This document shows, in pieces, positions 37,151-50,929 of a stretch of DNA of 64,000 nt. The first letter of the stretch is position 1, and the number at the start of each line of letters is the position of its first letter. Below the pieces are notes generated by a model, which saw only the letters and a list, made by a program, of their open reading frames with translations, was not told the origin of the DNA and did not search any database. The stretch comes from Mycteria americana (lineage: Eukaryota > Chordata > Aves > Ciconiiformes > Ciconiidae), in NCBI RefSeq assembly GCF_035582795.1, contig NC_134372.1:41392316-41456315 (forward strand), written 5' to 3'. Made by a program: the position numbers and the translations under genes.

Positions 37151-38548
37151 AAACCCCGGTAACGTATTGCTCGTGCAGTATTTGAGCAATAGCTCTCTAT
37201 AGAGAAGAGCCATATCTGAAATCTACAATCCACTAGATAGAAGCTAGGGAATTTATGTTCAGTGGTGCTTTGCTATTCGGTGAGCAATCAGGTAATTGTC
37301 TGTCTTGGGTGCCTGAGCGCTAAGGCAGGTGACTTGCTTGGTTTTCCTGTTGGCCCTGTCCTGCACTGGAATGTGGTCTGCGCCTTCCTAGGTGTGCTTC
37401 ACACTGAAGAGTTTTAACTGATTTGATGGTGCCTTTAGAAAGCATTCTTTTTGGTGTTATGGAGGTCGTCTTTGTGATGGTGATGCAAAAGAAAAGCGTG
37501 GTAAAGCCTGGTGCAGGTTACACACAAGGAATAAATAGCTGTAGGAGATTGATGTGCTGTGAAAGCCTGGAAGGAGCAATAATGCAGGACAAAAAAACCC
37601 CTTCCTAAATGTACTGAGTTAATGGATTTTTTGTGTGTGTTTTGTGTCATCCCCCCACTCCCATTCCAAGCTTTTTAATATTATAGAGAGCTAAATACAA
37701 AGGCAGAAATGGGAAGAAAATAAAGGGGACAACTTGGCTGTGTTTTTGAAAGGATAAAATGAGACAACAGAATGAATGCTAGGCTAGTATTCCTAGTATG
37801 ATATATCCTGTGCTGTCTTGTGTCCAAGTTCAACCCTATTAGCTTTAGAAAATCTTCATAAATGCAGAATTCTCACCTAATTGTGGGGTGGGAGGAGCCT
37901 ATAATTTGTTCATTTTGTGCTGGTTCATTGTTGCGCATAAGTCTTTGCATTTTAGTCATGGAACAAAATCTCTGCAAAAGGTTCTACCAAAATAGTTGTG
38001 ATAATTCAGTGGTGGCAGAAGACAGCATAGCACTAAACCCCAATAATTAGGAATATCTTGGCTAGCTTACACCATCACGTTATGCAGTCAAGCCTGGGCT
38101 CTGATGATGCATTCTCTTTATATGTCGGCTTCTGTTCTGGCTCCAGTCTAGAGCCAACAAAACCAGGGAAACTCTGGTATTGGCAATAGCAAATATTGCA
38201 CTACAGGTTAGGATAGGCTTACGTTTGAGCTATGCAACTGCAGGTAGCATGGATGCATCTGAATTTGAATGTAAAAGATATACATGTGCTATAAAAAGCA
38301 AACACACACCCCTCCCCCTGCCTCAAAGTATGGATTTGTTCTAACAGAGATAAACTGTTGTCCTTAATGTACTGGATGCTCAATGGGTGATCTTCCTCCA
38401 AAACTTAAAACAACAAAGAACAACAATTTTTGGTTCTCCCATGTTACAGTGCTGTTCAGTGTCTCACTTGCTCTGCAGAGATCTACCTTCTGATAGAGAC
38501 ACAGTGATAGCCCTAATTACAGTGAGACACACTTGCTTTCCAAAAGTC

Positions 38549-38568
38549 TTTTTTTTTTTTTTTTTTTT
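38549..38568 (+). repeat. Poly-T run (20)
   Basis: An uninterrupted T run is followed by CAGCTG. The arrangement mimics a polypyrimidine tract plus CAG acceptor, but no exon follows that can be supported. Confidence 0.95.
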
Positions 38569-40493
38569 CAGCTGTTCCCAAATAATGGAAACAACTTTCT
38601 ATGGTGTTTGCATTTATTTTCAGTTAACGTAGTGACTACTCTTTGCTTCACTCTTTATAAAAGGAAGGATCATCCCTTGTGTGGTGGTGCTATAGTTCTG
38701 CAGTAAATTTTACCAGAACTCAAACACATAGGAGTCAGTTTGCATTTGAAGTAGAGGAGCTAGTTTTTGCTTTTAAAAATTAACATTCATGGATGTAAGT
38801 CTTATTTACCAATATCCTGCTGTGATGAGAATAACATTAATATACTACATAGCTTCAACTAAGTTAGATTTCCATTTTGTAATTACATTTTTTCCAGCTG
38901 AATTTTTCTGTCCCTCACTGAGAAAATGCTTTGTATTATACAGTGGAGTTTAAAAAGCCACAAACTGATCTGGATTTGTGGTGCATAATTTCTAGTAATT
39001 TTTATGTGTATTAATGTTAAATCATGTTCTTGATTTCCATAAATGACCCACATAACACGCCAAACTTCTTCCACATTTTAAACAGCCCTAGGTTTTGATG
39101 AACAAAATTGGTAGGTATGACATGAACAAAAGAATACTGATGACACATAATATAAGCCTTGATCAAAAGTTGTGAACTTGTCAGATGGTCTGCCAAAAAT
39201 GGATTATTTTCTAAAAGTTTGAAATATGGCCGAGATGCATGCTGGCCATTATTCAAAACCTTTAATTTATAACATTGATGCTGTTAGGCAACTGATAATC
39301 ATAGGTTTTAATTTCCCACAGAATTGGGCATAAGTGTAAAATGCTTTATATAATTTAATATGCAAAAAACCCCTCAGATCAGAGAATAGAATTTATATCC
39401 CTGTCAGTATAGGTTCTCTAATCTGACATAGATTGATATTAATACATTACATAAAATGGGAGTTTTCCTAGACCTGTGGTATTTTGTTGAATCCTTGATG
39501 TTCACACTTTCAAAAGTGTCTAGATGCAATTTTATGTCCATCTTTAGTAATATACAAACTGTAGTATTTTGTTTAGCTAAACGTTATCCTATAATTTTCT
39601 TCTGACTTCATAATACTCTTGCTCTTTATTCACTTTGGATTGGTGAGATCTCTCTGGTGGGTTGTGCATAAATCAGACTTGTTGATTGTCTTGTCTCTTT
39701 CTGCCAGTTAATAGTAAAACATAGTACATATTACAAATAGGACAGTCATCTAATACAGATAATTGTTTAGCTAAGCATATTTTTGGTATAGCTTTTTAGG
39801 TTCTGTTTGTGTACTTTTATTTTCTTTTGCAAAGGATAATAATAACGTACAGGTTGGTAAAAACCCTCCTGCAAAAAAATTTTAGCTGTCTTCCATCATA
39901 TTCTCGTCCCAACAAAGCTAATTTCATCAGGAAAAAGCTTTCCAGCAACGAGGCAATCTTGCAGAACCATACAGTGTTCGACAGGACTCGCTGAACCATG
40001 GCAAGCATCTGATTTCCTAGCTGTTGGCTGGGTAACCTCCCCTTGATCTGTTGTGTTCTGCAGACAGCTAGCCATGAGGCAGCTTGGATCTGAGGTCAGG
40101 GATCTTGCTCAGTGTTAGGTTATTATGGAGATGAAATCCTAATGAAATCATGAAGTGACTGGCACAGGACCAATTAGACATCATAAAGAGCCAACTGGCA
40201 GAAGGTCTTTCCTGGCCAAAGGAAGACCTGAGGTCCCCAGGGCATGCCTCCCCAGGCCCTTAGCAGTGCCTGAGCAGCTGAATGAAACTGATGTTCTTTG
40301 GGATTTAACAATATGTGAACTTTACTTGGCTACATATAGGGTTCCAGAAACAATGGGTTTCCAAAGAAATTTTTTTTGAGCTTTTTGTTAAAAATATTTT
40401 CTGCAAAATATTTTAAGCTTGACTCTGCCTTACCTCAAAGCAGCTTGTTCCTTCTGCAGGTTTACAGAAATTTCTCCATTTCCTTCCTGAGGT

Positions 40494-40545
40494 GTGGTTT
40501 TTTGGTTGGTTTTTTGGGGGTTTGTTTGTTTGTGGTTTTTTATTA
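40494..40545 (+). repeat. T/G-rich low-complexity tract
   Basis: The tract has T runs broken by G or GG, with GTTTGTTTGTTTG in the middle. It is the reverse-complement type of the A/C-rich tracts. Confidence 0.85.
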
Positions 40546-42078
40546 AACACTCTTAACAACATGGAAAACATGCTAAGGATACTTAACAAAAAGTGTCAAT
40601 CATAATAGTTCCATGGCCTTTAATTTATATTACTTGAGAATCTGACGCAGTATTCTAGCAAGTAAAACTTTTTTCTATTTAATTTTTTTTTTTTTTTGGT
40701 TGGACTAACAGTATACAAGGATCTGACTAACTTCATGGTGTAGAAAATAACAGGTTATGTCTATTTGTAAGTAAAAGCTAATGTTTTTGCATTTTAACAG
40801 GGAAGGAAATGAACAGTGGCAGTAAAAACACATCTGCCAGAGCAGAGCCTAGTGGCAAAAGTTACCTCTTGTTAGTGTGATGACAGTATCCAGATGTCAC
40901 ACAGTTAGGGGCATTTGCTAAAATCTTTTTGAAGTAGGAACCTGTGACCATCAAAAGTGATAAATATTAGATAATAAAATGCATTCCTGGTAGGTGTACT
41001 GTGTAACCAATGTAGCCACTGATAGAGCAATCAAATTCCTTGCACTTTCCTTCAAAACACTTGCTTCTCTCTGTTTATTCCTATTTATATAGTACTACTC
41101 CCTTGGCTGAATTTTTGAGAGCCTCTTAATTAACTTTTTTTCCCAGCTTTTTTTATTTATAATGTACACTATTACATGGTTTCCCATTTAATTTCCTATT
41201 TTTCTTATTTTTTAGACTGATATTCTGCAGGTCTGAAGTTTCAGTGTCTGGAATTCTACATTTGGTTAACAACTGGGAATTGAGGGTGCATCTTTCTGTA
41301 CAGTTGCACATTTGCATGGTGTCTGCTGGGTGTTGCCCCATTATAAGTAAGGAAATCATATGCAATGAACACATTGCCATGAGCTATGGTTTTATGCTTA
41401 AACATTTGAAATATCATTCTGTGGTCTTTGCTTCCCTCAGTTTCAGTGAATCTGCAGTAGGGATTTAGGCTTTTGAGGAAACAAAACCTACAGCATGCTT
41501 GAGTTCTTTATTCATTTGAACTCAGAATATTGCCTCACCTAAAGCAAAAAAACACCCCAGAATCCAAACTCACGTGTTTTGCAATGGATTATAAAAGCTT
41601 GACCACTTGTTATCCCTCCTTCTTGAGAGCTGACTGGTGCCATTCTTAGCTTGAATATGGCTTGCTTCCTCTCTACAGCTTTGAAGCTGCTGGCAACTCT
41701 TTCTGTTCCCAAAACCAACAGAGTAGCAAAACACTATCCTATTGCCATGGAGTAAGAATATTGCCTTCTATAACTGTGCTGCTTTCAAACATGTCTTTGT
41801 GCCTTTTCAGTTCCAAAAGGACATTAAGATACCCTTTGTGTATTTTTGTTTAAATGGAGACGGATGCAATTCTGCATTTCAGGGCAAAAAAATATGATTA
41901 CACTTAGTTTTTGAATAAAAATGAAATTGCGTAAGTCCTTGCTATATCGAAATCCACTGTTTCTATTTGATGCATCAATAGTGACCTCTGGGGTTGCTGT
42001 TTTGCTTCTCAAGGGGATTCTGTCTCTGCTATTTTGGCTGGACTCCAGGTTTGGATGACAATTTCAAGGTTACAGTTT

Positions 42079-42128
42079 GTTTGTTGGTTTTGGTTTTTTT
42101 TGTTTTTTTTTTTTTTTTTTTTTTTTTT
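42079..42128 (+). repeat. T/G tract ending in a 26-T run
   Basis: A T/G-rich lead-in (TTTGTTTGTTGGTTTTGG) passes into an uninterrupted run of 26 T at 42,103-42,128, the longest homopolymer in the window. Confidence 0.95.
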
Positions 42129-44601
42129 ATCCAGAGACGGGGGAGATCAATCCTAATCTATAGAGAGACTGAAACTCAAATGCCAGAGTGCCAAAGGCTT
42201 GACCCTCAGAAGCACTGAGCACTCTATGCTTGTAGGCTACCATGTGGCATTCCGCACCTCACAGGGTCAGACTTACCATTACTATCCTCTGCTTTGCCCT
42301 GAGAACTGAATTAGTCTCTTACTTTGCTTTCATACCAGAGGATTTTCTTCCCGTTTATATTGATGCCATTGAACTCTGTCTTTCCAAGTAAAGTGGATAG
42401 TGGCATTCACTAATTTCTCTTCATTCTCAAAGGTAATATTTGGGACTTACTGATTGTTTTCCAGTAGTCTTTTCTGCTCGTGCAATCTGTGATCCTTTGT
42501 TTTCCATGTTAGTTCAGAAATATAAGAAACCAGGCTACCTGAATGACTGGTTCAGTAAGCAGCATCCTTTTTTAGGATCTAACCTTTGGTCTTTGATAGA
42601 CTCGAGACAATGCTGAATAACAGAAGGCACTACTTGTTTTAGTGTTGTCAACAACAGCAAAGAGAAACATAAAAAGACTGTTTCAATTCTTTCTCCTTCA
42701 CATTAATCCTGAAGACATGTTCTTACAGTCATTTAAGTGGAGGTATCCCTCCACCTCGCTGATGCTCTGTGACCTTTAGCAGTACCAAAAAGGAAGCTCA
42801 GTACTGGTGACAGTAGGGAGAAGTCAGCAGACTGCAGAACTTGAGTGAAAATATCCAAGCCCAGCACTTCTCTGGGATGACTGAAATCCTATTTTTGGAG
42901 AAGATAACATCATAACCTTTTAATTTTCCTTTCTATTTTTTTCTTGGTGACAGATTGACGAGCCTAGAGAATGAAGTTATGTATTCATAGAACAGGTTCA
43001 GCGTGGGCAACAGCACCGATTGTTTCCCATGTGGCCCTGCTGGTGTTTCTCAAGCCTGACCTGAAGAGGCTGCTCCTCAGACCGAGGAGTTCAGCCACCA
43101 GTCCAGAGTCCTTTTCCTCCCTGAGACTGCAGAGATGACTGATGCTCAATGCTAGTGCAAAAGTGGTTCTGCAGAGTAAACAGCTCTCTACTAATTGCAT
43201 TGATTGCTAACCAGCTGAGTTGTTCGTAGCTTTCAGTTCCGAACAACCATCTGATTTCCTACCCCAGCCAAATTTCTTCTTCTGTCTCCAACCTTTTGTG
43301 CTCTTAACCACTGCTCATGCTTCAGATGGCATAATTAAAATCTTATAGCAGAACATGAGTCTTCTCTTATGCAAAATGATTTTAAGTATTACTGGTATGG
43401 TAAAAGAAATAGACAAGAAAATATGGAATCAGTTTGCAGGTTGTTTATTTAATGTATGTTTACTATAGACAGCAGGTTATAACACAGGTTAAGAAAAAGA
43501 TGTGCCACAAATTAATCTTTTAAGTTTATCTTTTTCCCTTTGATACATAATTCCCCTTTCCTAAATCCTTTTTTCAGTGTTGATGTTAGTATCATCTCCA
43601 TTTGTTGTATGTGAAAGATACCACATTCTGATAATGAAGATATTAGTCATACAATTACCAGAATTGCTGCTTCTGAGCATTTATAAAAGAATTTGGGGGC
43701 CCTTGCAGCAAGTACGCAAGAGAATGTGCGCAAAGAGGGTGATTCTGCTGTCCCTGCTCTTGCTTGTGTGGATTCTCATCCACCAACTCTGAGAATGAAT
43801 AGCAATAAAGAATATCCAGAACCAAGACAGGATAATATCTAATAATTTCCTGCATGGACAAAGAAAGTTTAGGGTGACTTTAGAGGGTATTACTATCTCA
43901 ACTTTAATGATATGATTCTTTATATTAATTTAAAATCCTCAACTTCAAAATATTCTTGTGGCCTCCGTTCTCAGCCCACGCAAACCTGCTAAGACAAAGT
44001 ACCTTTCTAGGCTAGAAAGAGCCATCAGTCAGCAGCACACAATACATATCAGACATCACAATTCCAAAGGTATCATTAATACCAATACAGAATAGAGTGC
44101 ACTGCAGCTTTTAATACCTCATCTGAAAGAAAACCACACAGTAAATTGCACTTTGCCTAGTGGAGAAGGAGGAAGGGAAGCATGCACTCTAAGATTTCTC
44201 AAGGATGAGCACAATTTATATCTGTTCAGATGGTGTTACTTGAGTTTATATTTGCCTATGGATCACTCCAGTTATTCCTTTAGGAAATAAAGCATTATAC
44301 TGTCAGTCTTCAAAAATATGAATTGTTAACATTAGCTTTACTTTGCATTAAACATTTAAATTATATATGAGACAACTCAGGGTAAGGGTGTGCAGTGAAC
44401 TGTGGTGTGGAGACTAAAAGTCTGTCTGAAGGCACTTTAACAGAGAGCTTTGTGTGAAGACCGTACACCCATCCAAACATGTCTGGGCTGAACTATAAAG
44501 CAAATGATAAATTCTGTCTTACTCTCAATGACGGCAGTCACTGACTTTTCAGAAGAGATCTTACAGTGTACTGAGCATTTGTAAACCTCTGTGGTGTAAG
44601 C

Positions 44602-44635
44602 ACGTGTGCACATTTAGCCCCGTATGTGCACACGT
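44602..44635. repeat. Perfect 12-bp inverted repeat, 10-nt loop
   Basis: ACGTGTGCACAT (44,602-44,613) is followed by a 10-nt loop and by its exact reverse complement ATGTGCACACGT (44,624-44,635). The left arm overlaps a CACGTG E-box starting one base earlier. Both arms alternate purine and pyrimidine almost perfectly, which favours Z-DNA or cruciform extrusion. As RNA it would be a strong small hairpin, but the stem is too short for a typical microRNA precursor. Function is unknown. Confidence 0.85.
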
Positions 44636-47250
44636 ATATCAGTTACGAGGCTAGCACTTGGGAGGAAAGAATACTTGAGGCATGCTGCTGAGAATTGTCC
44701 ACTTTCACTGAAGTGAAAGGGAAAGGCAAAACTACCATGGGAAAGCATCTTTGCCTCGGTGGTTCCAACATTCCTGTCTCTGCTGGCAGTATCTTCACAT
44801 TTTCTTTGTCAACCAACGTAGAAGGAAGATGTGGCAGTGAACCCTTTTAGACTATACATGCTACTGTATATCACTGAAACACGCACCCAGGTGAAATTTT
44901 AGTGGTGACACAGCTGATAAGCAGTTGCCAGGAGATTTTCAGCAACCACTTAACTGTGCTGGTTTGTACATGTGCCTAGGAAGACTGCTTTACCTTATGT
45001 TTTGATGGTGATCCATTTTGACCCATAGTATATATATTATTCCTTATTTGTTCTACAGATTAAGCTTTTTATTTCTAAGCATAGTGTCACTTCTCACTCT
45101 TCTGAACCTTGTCAGTTAGAAAGAGATGCTTTATTTGTGGAAACCGCAAGGCAAAGTAAAACATAACACTAGTGGAAGCTCACTTGTTATTTCTGCTGCC
45201 TCTTGAGCCTTAGTTAAATGAAGTGGTAGGATATGACACTGCTAGGAAACTTGCCTTTTTTTTTTTTTTTTTGGTAACTATTCCAAATAATGTCATATCT
45301 TATTTCCAGGAGGTTGTTTGTTAGGCAGGTACTGAAGTGAAAGCTCAGTGCTTGTTTGCTTTGTAGCATTGTTTTACTTGTGCACTGAAAAGAATACTGT
45401 AACAATGTGACTGGCAGCTATACATAATGGAATATGTGTTTATCCCTGTTTATATTTGCAGCATCCTGCATGTTAATTAGAAGACTGTATCTCCAGTGCA
45501 CTCTCAGCTGCCAAATGTAAACAAATGTTACCTAGTTTTAGATGAGTTGTCCAATGTGTAAACAAGCAAACCAGACTTACTTCAATTTTTCTGATAACTC
45601 TCAAGAATACTTTCACTAAGATTTGATTTATATGATTCTTTAATATTCTGCACAGTATTTGCACTGCATAATGGTAGTACTCCTGCTAGCAACCCTATGT
45701 ATCTGTCTACCAGCAAATAACATTTCTGTAATTACAGTATGGGTGATGACGGATAGATGAGTGGGAAATGGTGAGGGATAGTGGGAAGACAATCATAGCA
45801 ACAAAACACACAATCTACAGAAGACAAATCAAAAGAATATTACAAAAATAAACAAGAATTTGCGGGGATTAAATCAGAAAAAGTATTACTGTGGTAAACA
45901 GAAAGAATGGCTTACCTGGAAAAAGCACAATAGCTAAACAGATAGGGCCTCACATTTTTGTGCTTGTAAATGAAGAGAATTTCCACGAAAGCATCACTAA
46001 ATTGTAGCCTGTGATAAATCTGAAATGCTGATGACTTAGATTTGATTTGTTAGTTTGCAATTTGATTTTAATCAGTGTTTCTGCAAGTGCATGTAATGCA
46101 TAGTTTTTCAGTGGAAAGCTGAGACAGGCAGGCTACGTGGGTGTGTGGTTTATATGTACAGCCAAAGGCAGAAAGAACAACTGGAGTATACTGAAGAGAC
46201 GTAAATGTTACTTTGAAGTGCCATAATTATAGGGAGACATTAAAAGTTTTGGAGGTGTGCTGGAGAAAGACATTTCTTTCTGGTGGGACTACAACCTTGT
46301 TGTGGGTTGAACTGTTGCCTGGAATTTGGTTTGAATCAGAAGCTCTTTGCTGTAACTCTTCCTTGGATTTCTCTTTGTAGAATAATAGTAAAAGTCTAGA
46401 GAGACTAAGCTGAGATAAATGAATTTAAGAAAAAGAACTTGTGATATTGATACAGGGATGATGGGGTGGGTCATATTCCTTGCAAAACTTGTACCCTCCA
46501 ATCCTTTGCAAGCAAACTGACCCTTTCTCTTGCTTGCAAGGTGCTGACTTCCCTGAAGATTTCCTGATAGTTTCCAACTGTTGCTTTTCCACCTGTGTTC
46601 TGTCAGTGATAGCAAGGGAGGGCTCATCAGTGCAGGCTAGAATCTATATCCTTTTTATAATAGGGTTAGATGTTAAATGGAATGTTAGAAATATGGATGG
46701 CGATAAGCTTTATTTGTGCTGGCTTAACTTAGTTCATTCGCACAGATAGAGCCAAGCTAGTACTAGAAAAAGAAAAGAATAATTGAAGAAAAATGCTTAG
46801 CAAAGATGCAGCCCCTCACCAGCCCACCCAGGCAGGGAGTTGAGGCTTGTGGAAGTACAGATTGTTCTGTCCTGAAAGCTGACCTTGAGTTGAAGAGGTA
46901 ACATGTGGCTCCCTTCTCGCTTTTCCTGTAATTGCATGGCTATCAAAAAAAAAAAGAGCTCTACTGGGTTTTTGTTCATATCTTAAAGGCATTTTACTAA
47001 AGTAATAGATAAAAAAGAAATATGTTAAATAAAAACATTTATTAGAGGACATAATTTTAAATATTTAATGATATAATTAAGTCTTATTAATGTAATGGTC
47101 TTTATTCTTCAGCTTAAAAATTCACAAGGTTAATTTTCCTTTCATCTTTATTATGCAATGTTTGCCACAATTATTTGTTATATATTCTTATAAATATTTG
47201 ATGAATATTAGAGATTTTAATTTAAATAAAAATATGGGTCGTCTTTTACC
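44636..47250. other. Gene-free AT-rich stretch
   Basis: No gene is supported. A 17-T run lies at 45,256-45,272. Frames such as 46,289-46,627 (minus, 112 codons) and 46,480-46,749 (plus) overlap on opposite strands and match nothing I know. AT content becomes very high from 47,000 to 47,240. Confidence 0.65.
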
Positions 47251-47252
47251 AC

Positions 47253-47312
47253 AGTGTTACTCCAGTGTGAAGCTGGAATTAGTGAAATTAGCACAGTGGT
47301 GAATCAGGCCCT
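47253..47312 (+). repeat. Relic of ancient amniote LINE/SINE tail
   Basis: The blocks GTGTTACTCCAGTGTGAAG, AGCACAGTGGT and GAATCAGGCCCT follow, in order, the common reptilian repeat end of the form 'ggagttactccagatttacaccagtgtaactgag...agaatcaggccc'. This is the opposite orientation of the relic at 27,811. It is decayed and the family was recalled, not searched. Confidence 0.45.
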
Positions 47313-47759
47313 ACTATTCCTTCAGTTATGTCGCAATTGGCTTATTTGACTCGAGTAGTTCACGGAGAACACTGCCTTTTACTACTGTCTCTTTCCTTCA
47401 GAAGGCTTGCAAATAAGCTGAGGATCAACAAATAACAGAACTATTAGCCACATAATTTTCGTGTTTTTTCCTGTGGGGGACATTATTTCCAGCACCTCAG
47501 TCTCAGATACTTATTCACTTGATTTTACTACTATTTAACAATAACCACCACCTATTGAAGTTCTTAAATGAGTGTAGAACACACATTTCAGGAGGCATTT
47601 ACTTGATTCACTAAATTACTGGCATTAAAACTAGTTCTTTTCAGTAAAATGATTCTTCCTTTATGCATTCTGCTTTTTTGGCTACTTACTGAAAAAGAAA
47701 AGTACTTCAGCATTAAGTCCTGGGGATTTAAATGATTTGTATTCTCCTTCATTAGTGAT

Positions 47760-47795
47760 ATTTGTTACACTAGAAACATTTGCTACATTAGAAAA
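47760..47795. repeat. Imperfect tandem duplication of an 18-mer
   Basis: ATTTGTTACACTAGAAAC is followed directly by ATTTGCTACATTAGAAAA, identical at 15 of 18 positions. It is probably an old local duplication. Confidence 0.8.
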
Positions 47796-50700
47796 TATTT
47801 TTTAGGGGAAATGGATGTTTTATTTTACCACAGCACTACCTCTTTTTAATTTTAAGATCAGTCTGCCAAACTACGATGTCAGCAGTTGCTGAAAAAAATC
47901 ACTTTATGGGCAATATGTTGACTTACCTTCTTAATGAAATAAAGAAACAAAACAAATCTCTAGAGAAAAGTACTTTGAAATAAACATACTCCTAATCTGC
48001 CACGGTGTTCAGAATGGAAAAACAAATACGATTTGGACTAGCAGCCAAATTTCAGTTTGTGTTGCTATTAGATTTGGGTTATGGGGTATGCAAAACTACC
48101 TTTCTGGGAGTTTCTTCAGGTGGTATGTGCTGAAACCTGAGGCTGGTGCTACTTGTCCTTTTGCTTCTATTAGTAACCACAGCTGCCTTTAGTTTGTTTA
48201 CCTGCTATCACTGTCACCTTCACATGGACCTAAGATATGCTATTTCTACTCTAGTTAAGGCAAGCACCTTCATGAAGAGCTGGTCTAAACTTAAGAGATT
48301 TCTTGTTCAGAACAGAGGTAACAGAATGCTCTCAATTGTTAAGTTACCCATTTAATGGCAAGGAGATATCCTTGCCACTGAAGGGCTTTATCCTTTCATT
48401 ATGTTATACTAGCAGGTATATTTTGCTACTGCTGTAATAGCAGTTCACCCATATCGCTGCACTGTAATGATGAGGGCTGAACACAGTCTGGATAAGTTTA
48501 CTCAAATCTGATGGTAATGAATGCAGTTTATTTTCCCAAATCACCACCAAGCCCTACCTAGCCCCTACTAACACGTACATTAGGTCTGTACTTGCTCTAA
48601 AGTATGAGAGTGTCTTTTCTGGTATTGTTTCTGGAATAAATCTAGTTTTGTTGCATTACTGCCATCACATTGCCTGGGTGCAGTGTGACTATTAAGATAG
48701 ATTAAAATAGGCTGTTAAGTGTTTAAAAAAAAGTGTATTGGTGTACTGTGATGTTTAGCTTTCTCTTCTGTTAGCCTCATATGTATGCTGAAACTGTGTT
48801 AGAAAACTATGTTCTCTACGGAATGCAGGAGGAATAGGTTACAAAAAACAACATTCACAAGAGCCAACAGGCTAAGCAGGGAAGAGTCTAAACTAGCAAA
48901 CAGGAAACAATCCTGTTGGCTTCTCTCAGCAGCTCACTTGGAAACCACAGCCCTAGCTCAGATGCAGGGATGATGGCTCTTTCCACTATAGGAAGTTCTA
49001 CTGATTTTACAACTTACAAAAGATTCAATTCTCTCACCTGGTAGCATATCCCTAGTATATGCAAGCATTTCATGTCTCCTGGGATCCACCCCTCCATCTT
49101 ATATCAGCTCTCAGTTAGAAGTCCATTAAAAATCTGTTTTATTTAGAGTATGCTTAAGCTTGCTATTATCATGGAATTTTATGGTAAATCCTGCTTGAAA
49201 GTGAATACTTGGCTCTGAAGTCAGACCACAATGAAATGAGGAATGGGAAACAGTCTTCAATGGTTCCCCTCAAAATTAACTCGTTTGTGCAGTGGAGAAA
49301 GTCAGGTAGGTACCTGTTAAGTCTGCTTTTTAAATACAGGGGAGCCTCTTAGAAATATGATTAAATAAGTTAAACTACTACCTCTTGCAGGTACATTTAC
49401 TGATATTTCTCATTCTTTGTTCTCGGAGCGGCACCTGGTAATTTTACCTCTCCAGACTATTACCTCTCAACAGCCTCCCTTTTCCTGTCCTCCCTTTCTT
49501 CTGTGTCTGTCGTGAGGGCAGCCTTCTCCTGTCCTGCTGATGTGGCGGTTAAACAGCTACAACTGCTTGGCTGCGTGCATTGCCTCCTGCAGCCAAAAAG
49601 CAGCATTGTACAAAACTTCCCATCACTGACAGACATGACACAACTTGTCCAGCCAACGAATGTCAGAATTTTGACCAAGCACATCAGTGTAACAGAAGGA
49701 CAGATTAATCCTGCTGTTAAGGACAGATGAGAACACACAGAACTTGTTACATGTGTGCCTCAGTAATTTTTTTACATATATTCATGTAGAATTACTTATT
49801 TTCTAAACTGGTGACAACAAGTACTTTCATTATGGCCTTATTCAATCACTTGCCGATAAAGAATGGGTTATATGTGTCTATATAAAAGTACTTCCATTTT
49901 TCACAAATTAATGTGTATTTTTAGAGGGTACTCTTGTTTGCCTAGAACAGCTACAAATAACTTTCAAAGCTAGGATTATCAATGGTGTCCAGCACTTTAA
50001 AAAATACATTAAAAAAAAAAAACCACAACCAAACAACAAAATTCTAGAAGCATAATTAGAGGTTTTGTTGTTAAATCTTCTTCTAGGGTCATATTTTGCT
50101 GATGAATATGTTAATTTCCTTTTGCAGATAGAGATGACTGTTGTTTTGATTCCGATAACACTGAAAACCGTTTGTATCTCAACAACATTTGCACAATGTC
50201 CGGAAGAATTACTGGGCTTTATTTAACTAACACGTCTGAGAATAAAAACTTGACAGCAAAGGGGGTGATTTGATTTTACATAGAGGAGATAATTCATTTA
50301 TATCCACACAATTAATGCAGTGAACATTGAATTTCTCTTTCCTCTGAGAAGAAAAGCAGTGTTACACATTACTTTGGGATTTAGAAGAGTGGCTGTTAAG
50401 AAAAAGGAAAAAAAAAAATATTTTAACCTTCTTAGTTACTGCACACTAGAGGGCACTTGAGGTAGAGCAAAAAATATTTGCACAGCTACTGAAACCGATC
50501 CAGTTACCTATATTCACAAAGCATATTGAAAACTAAAAGCAAAAGATTAACTTTCCAAATTGTATCCAGAACATTAATGTACAAAAAAACGGTTGATTAC
50601 CTTGCTTGATAGAATTTTCTTTTGTCTTTATCTTAGTGTTTGATGTACAAAAGAAATATTTGTTTTTCTAATAGTCAAACTGACAGCAACTAATCAAAAT

Positions 50701-50920
50701 TGCAAACAGTACCCAAGGAATAATAAAACTTGATAACGTGTTTTTATTTTTATGCATTCCATAATATCATTGGTGCATATGGTACACAAATTAGTAGTTG
50801 AGTTTTTTATATTTTAAAATCTCTAGACAGTTGAAGTGGGCTCAGAACTAGTTATGTTTTATTTTACTAAATGGAGTAATTTTGGGATGGGAAAAGGATT
50901 TGCTAAGGGCCCAAAAGCCC
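47796..50920. other. Gene-free AT-rich stretch
   Basis: No gene is supported. The segment 49,430-49,735 has open frames on both strands (75 codons plus, 92 minus). It is somewhat richer in GC than its surroundings, but neither translation is recognisable. An A/C tract lies at 50,011-50,042. Confidence 0.6.
50011..50042 (+). repeat. A/C-rich low-complexity tract
   Basis: An A run is followed by CCACAACCAAACAACAAAA. It belongs to the same class as the tracts at 7660 and 52,651. Confidence 0.85.
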
Positions 50921-50929
50921 CAGTGCTGC

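Larger units (their letters stand above)
37151..44590. other. Gene-free AT-rich stretch with simple repeats
   Basis: No gene is supported. Poly-T runs lie at 38,549-38,568, 40,683-40,697 and 42,103-42,128. A T/G-rich tract at about 40,494-40,545 has repeated TTTG units. Near 42,199-42,240 the string CCTCAGAAGCACTGAGCACT resembles part of an ancient amniote repeat, too short to call separately. Frames of up to 81 codons are unrecognised. Confidence 0.65.

Noticed and set aside
44600..44637. The 12-bp hairpin as a microRNA precursor
   Set aside because: The stem is only 12 bp and does not extend. Animal precursors need about 22 bp or more on each arm.
46797..46979. Possible LTR fragment of an endogenous retrovirus
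   Set aside because: The composition looked unlike its neighbours, but I found no TG...CA ends, poly-A signal plus R region, primer-binding site or retroviral coding remnants.
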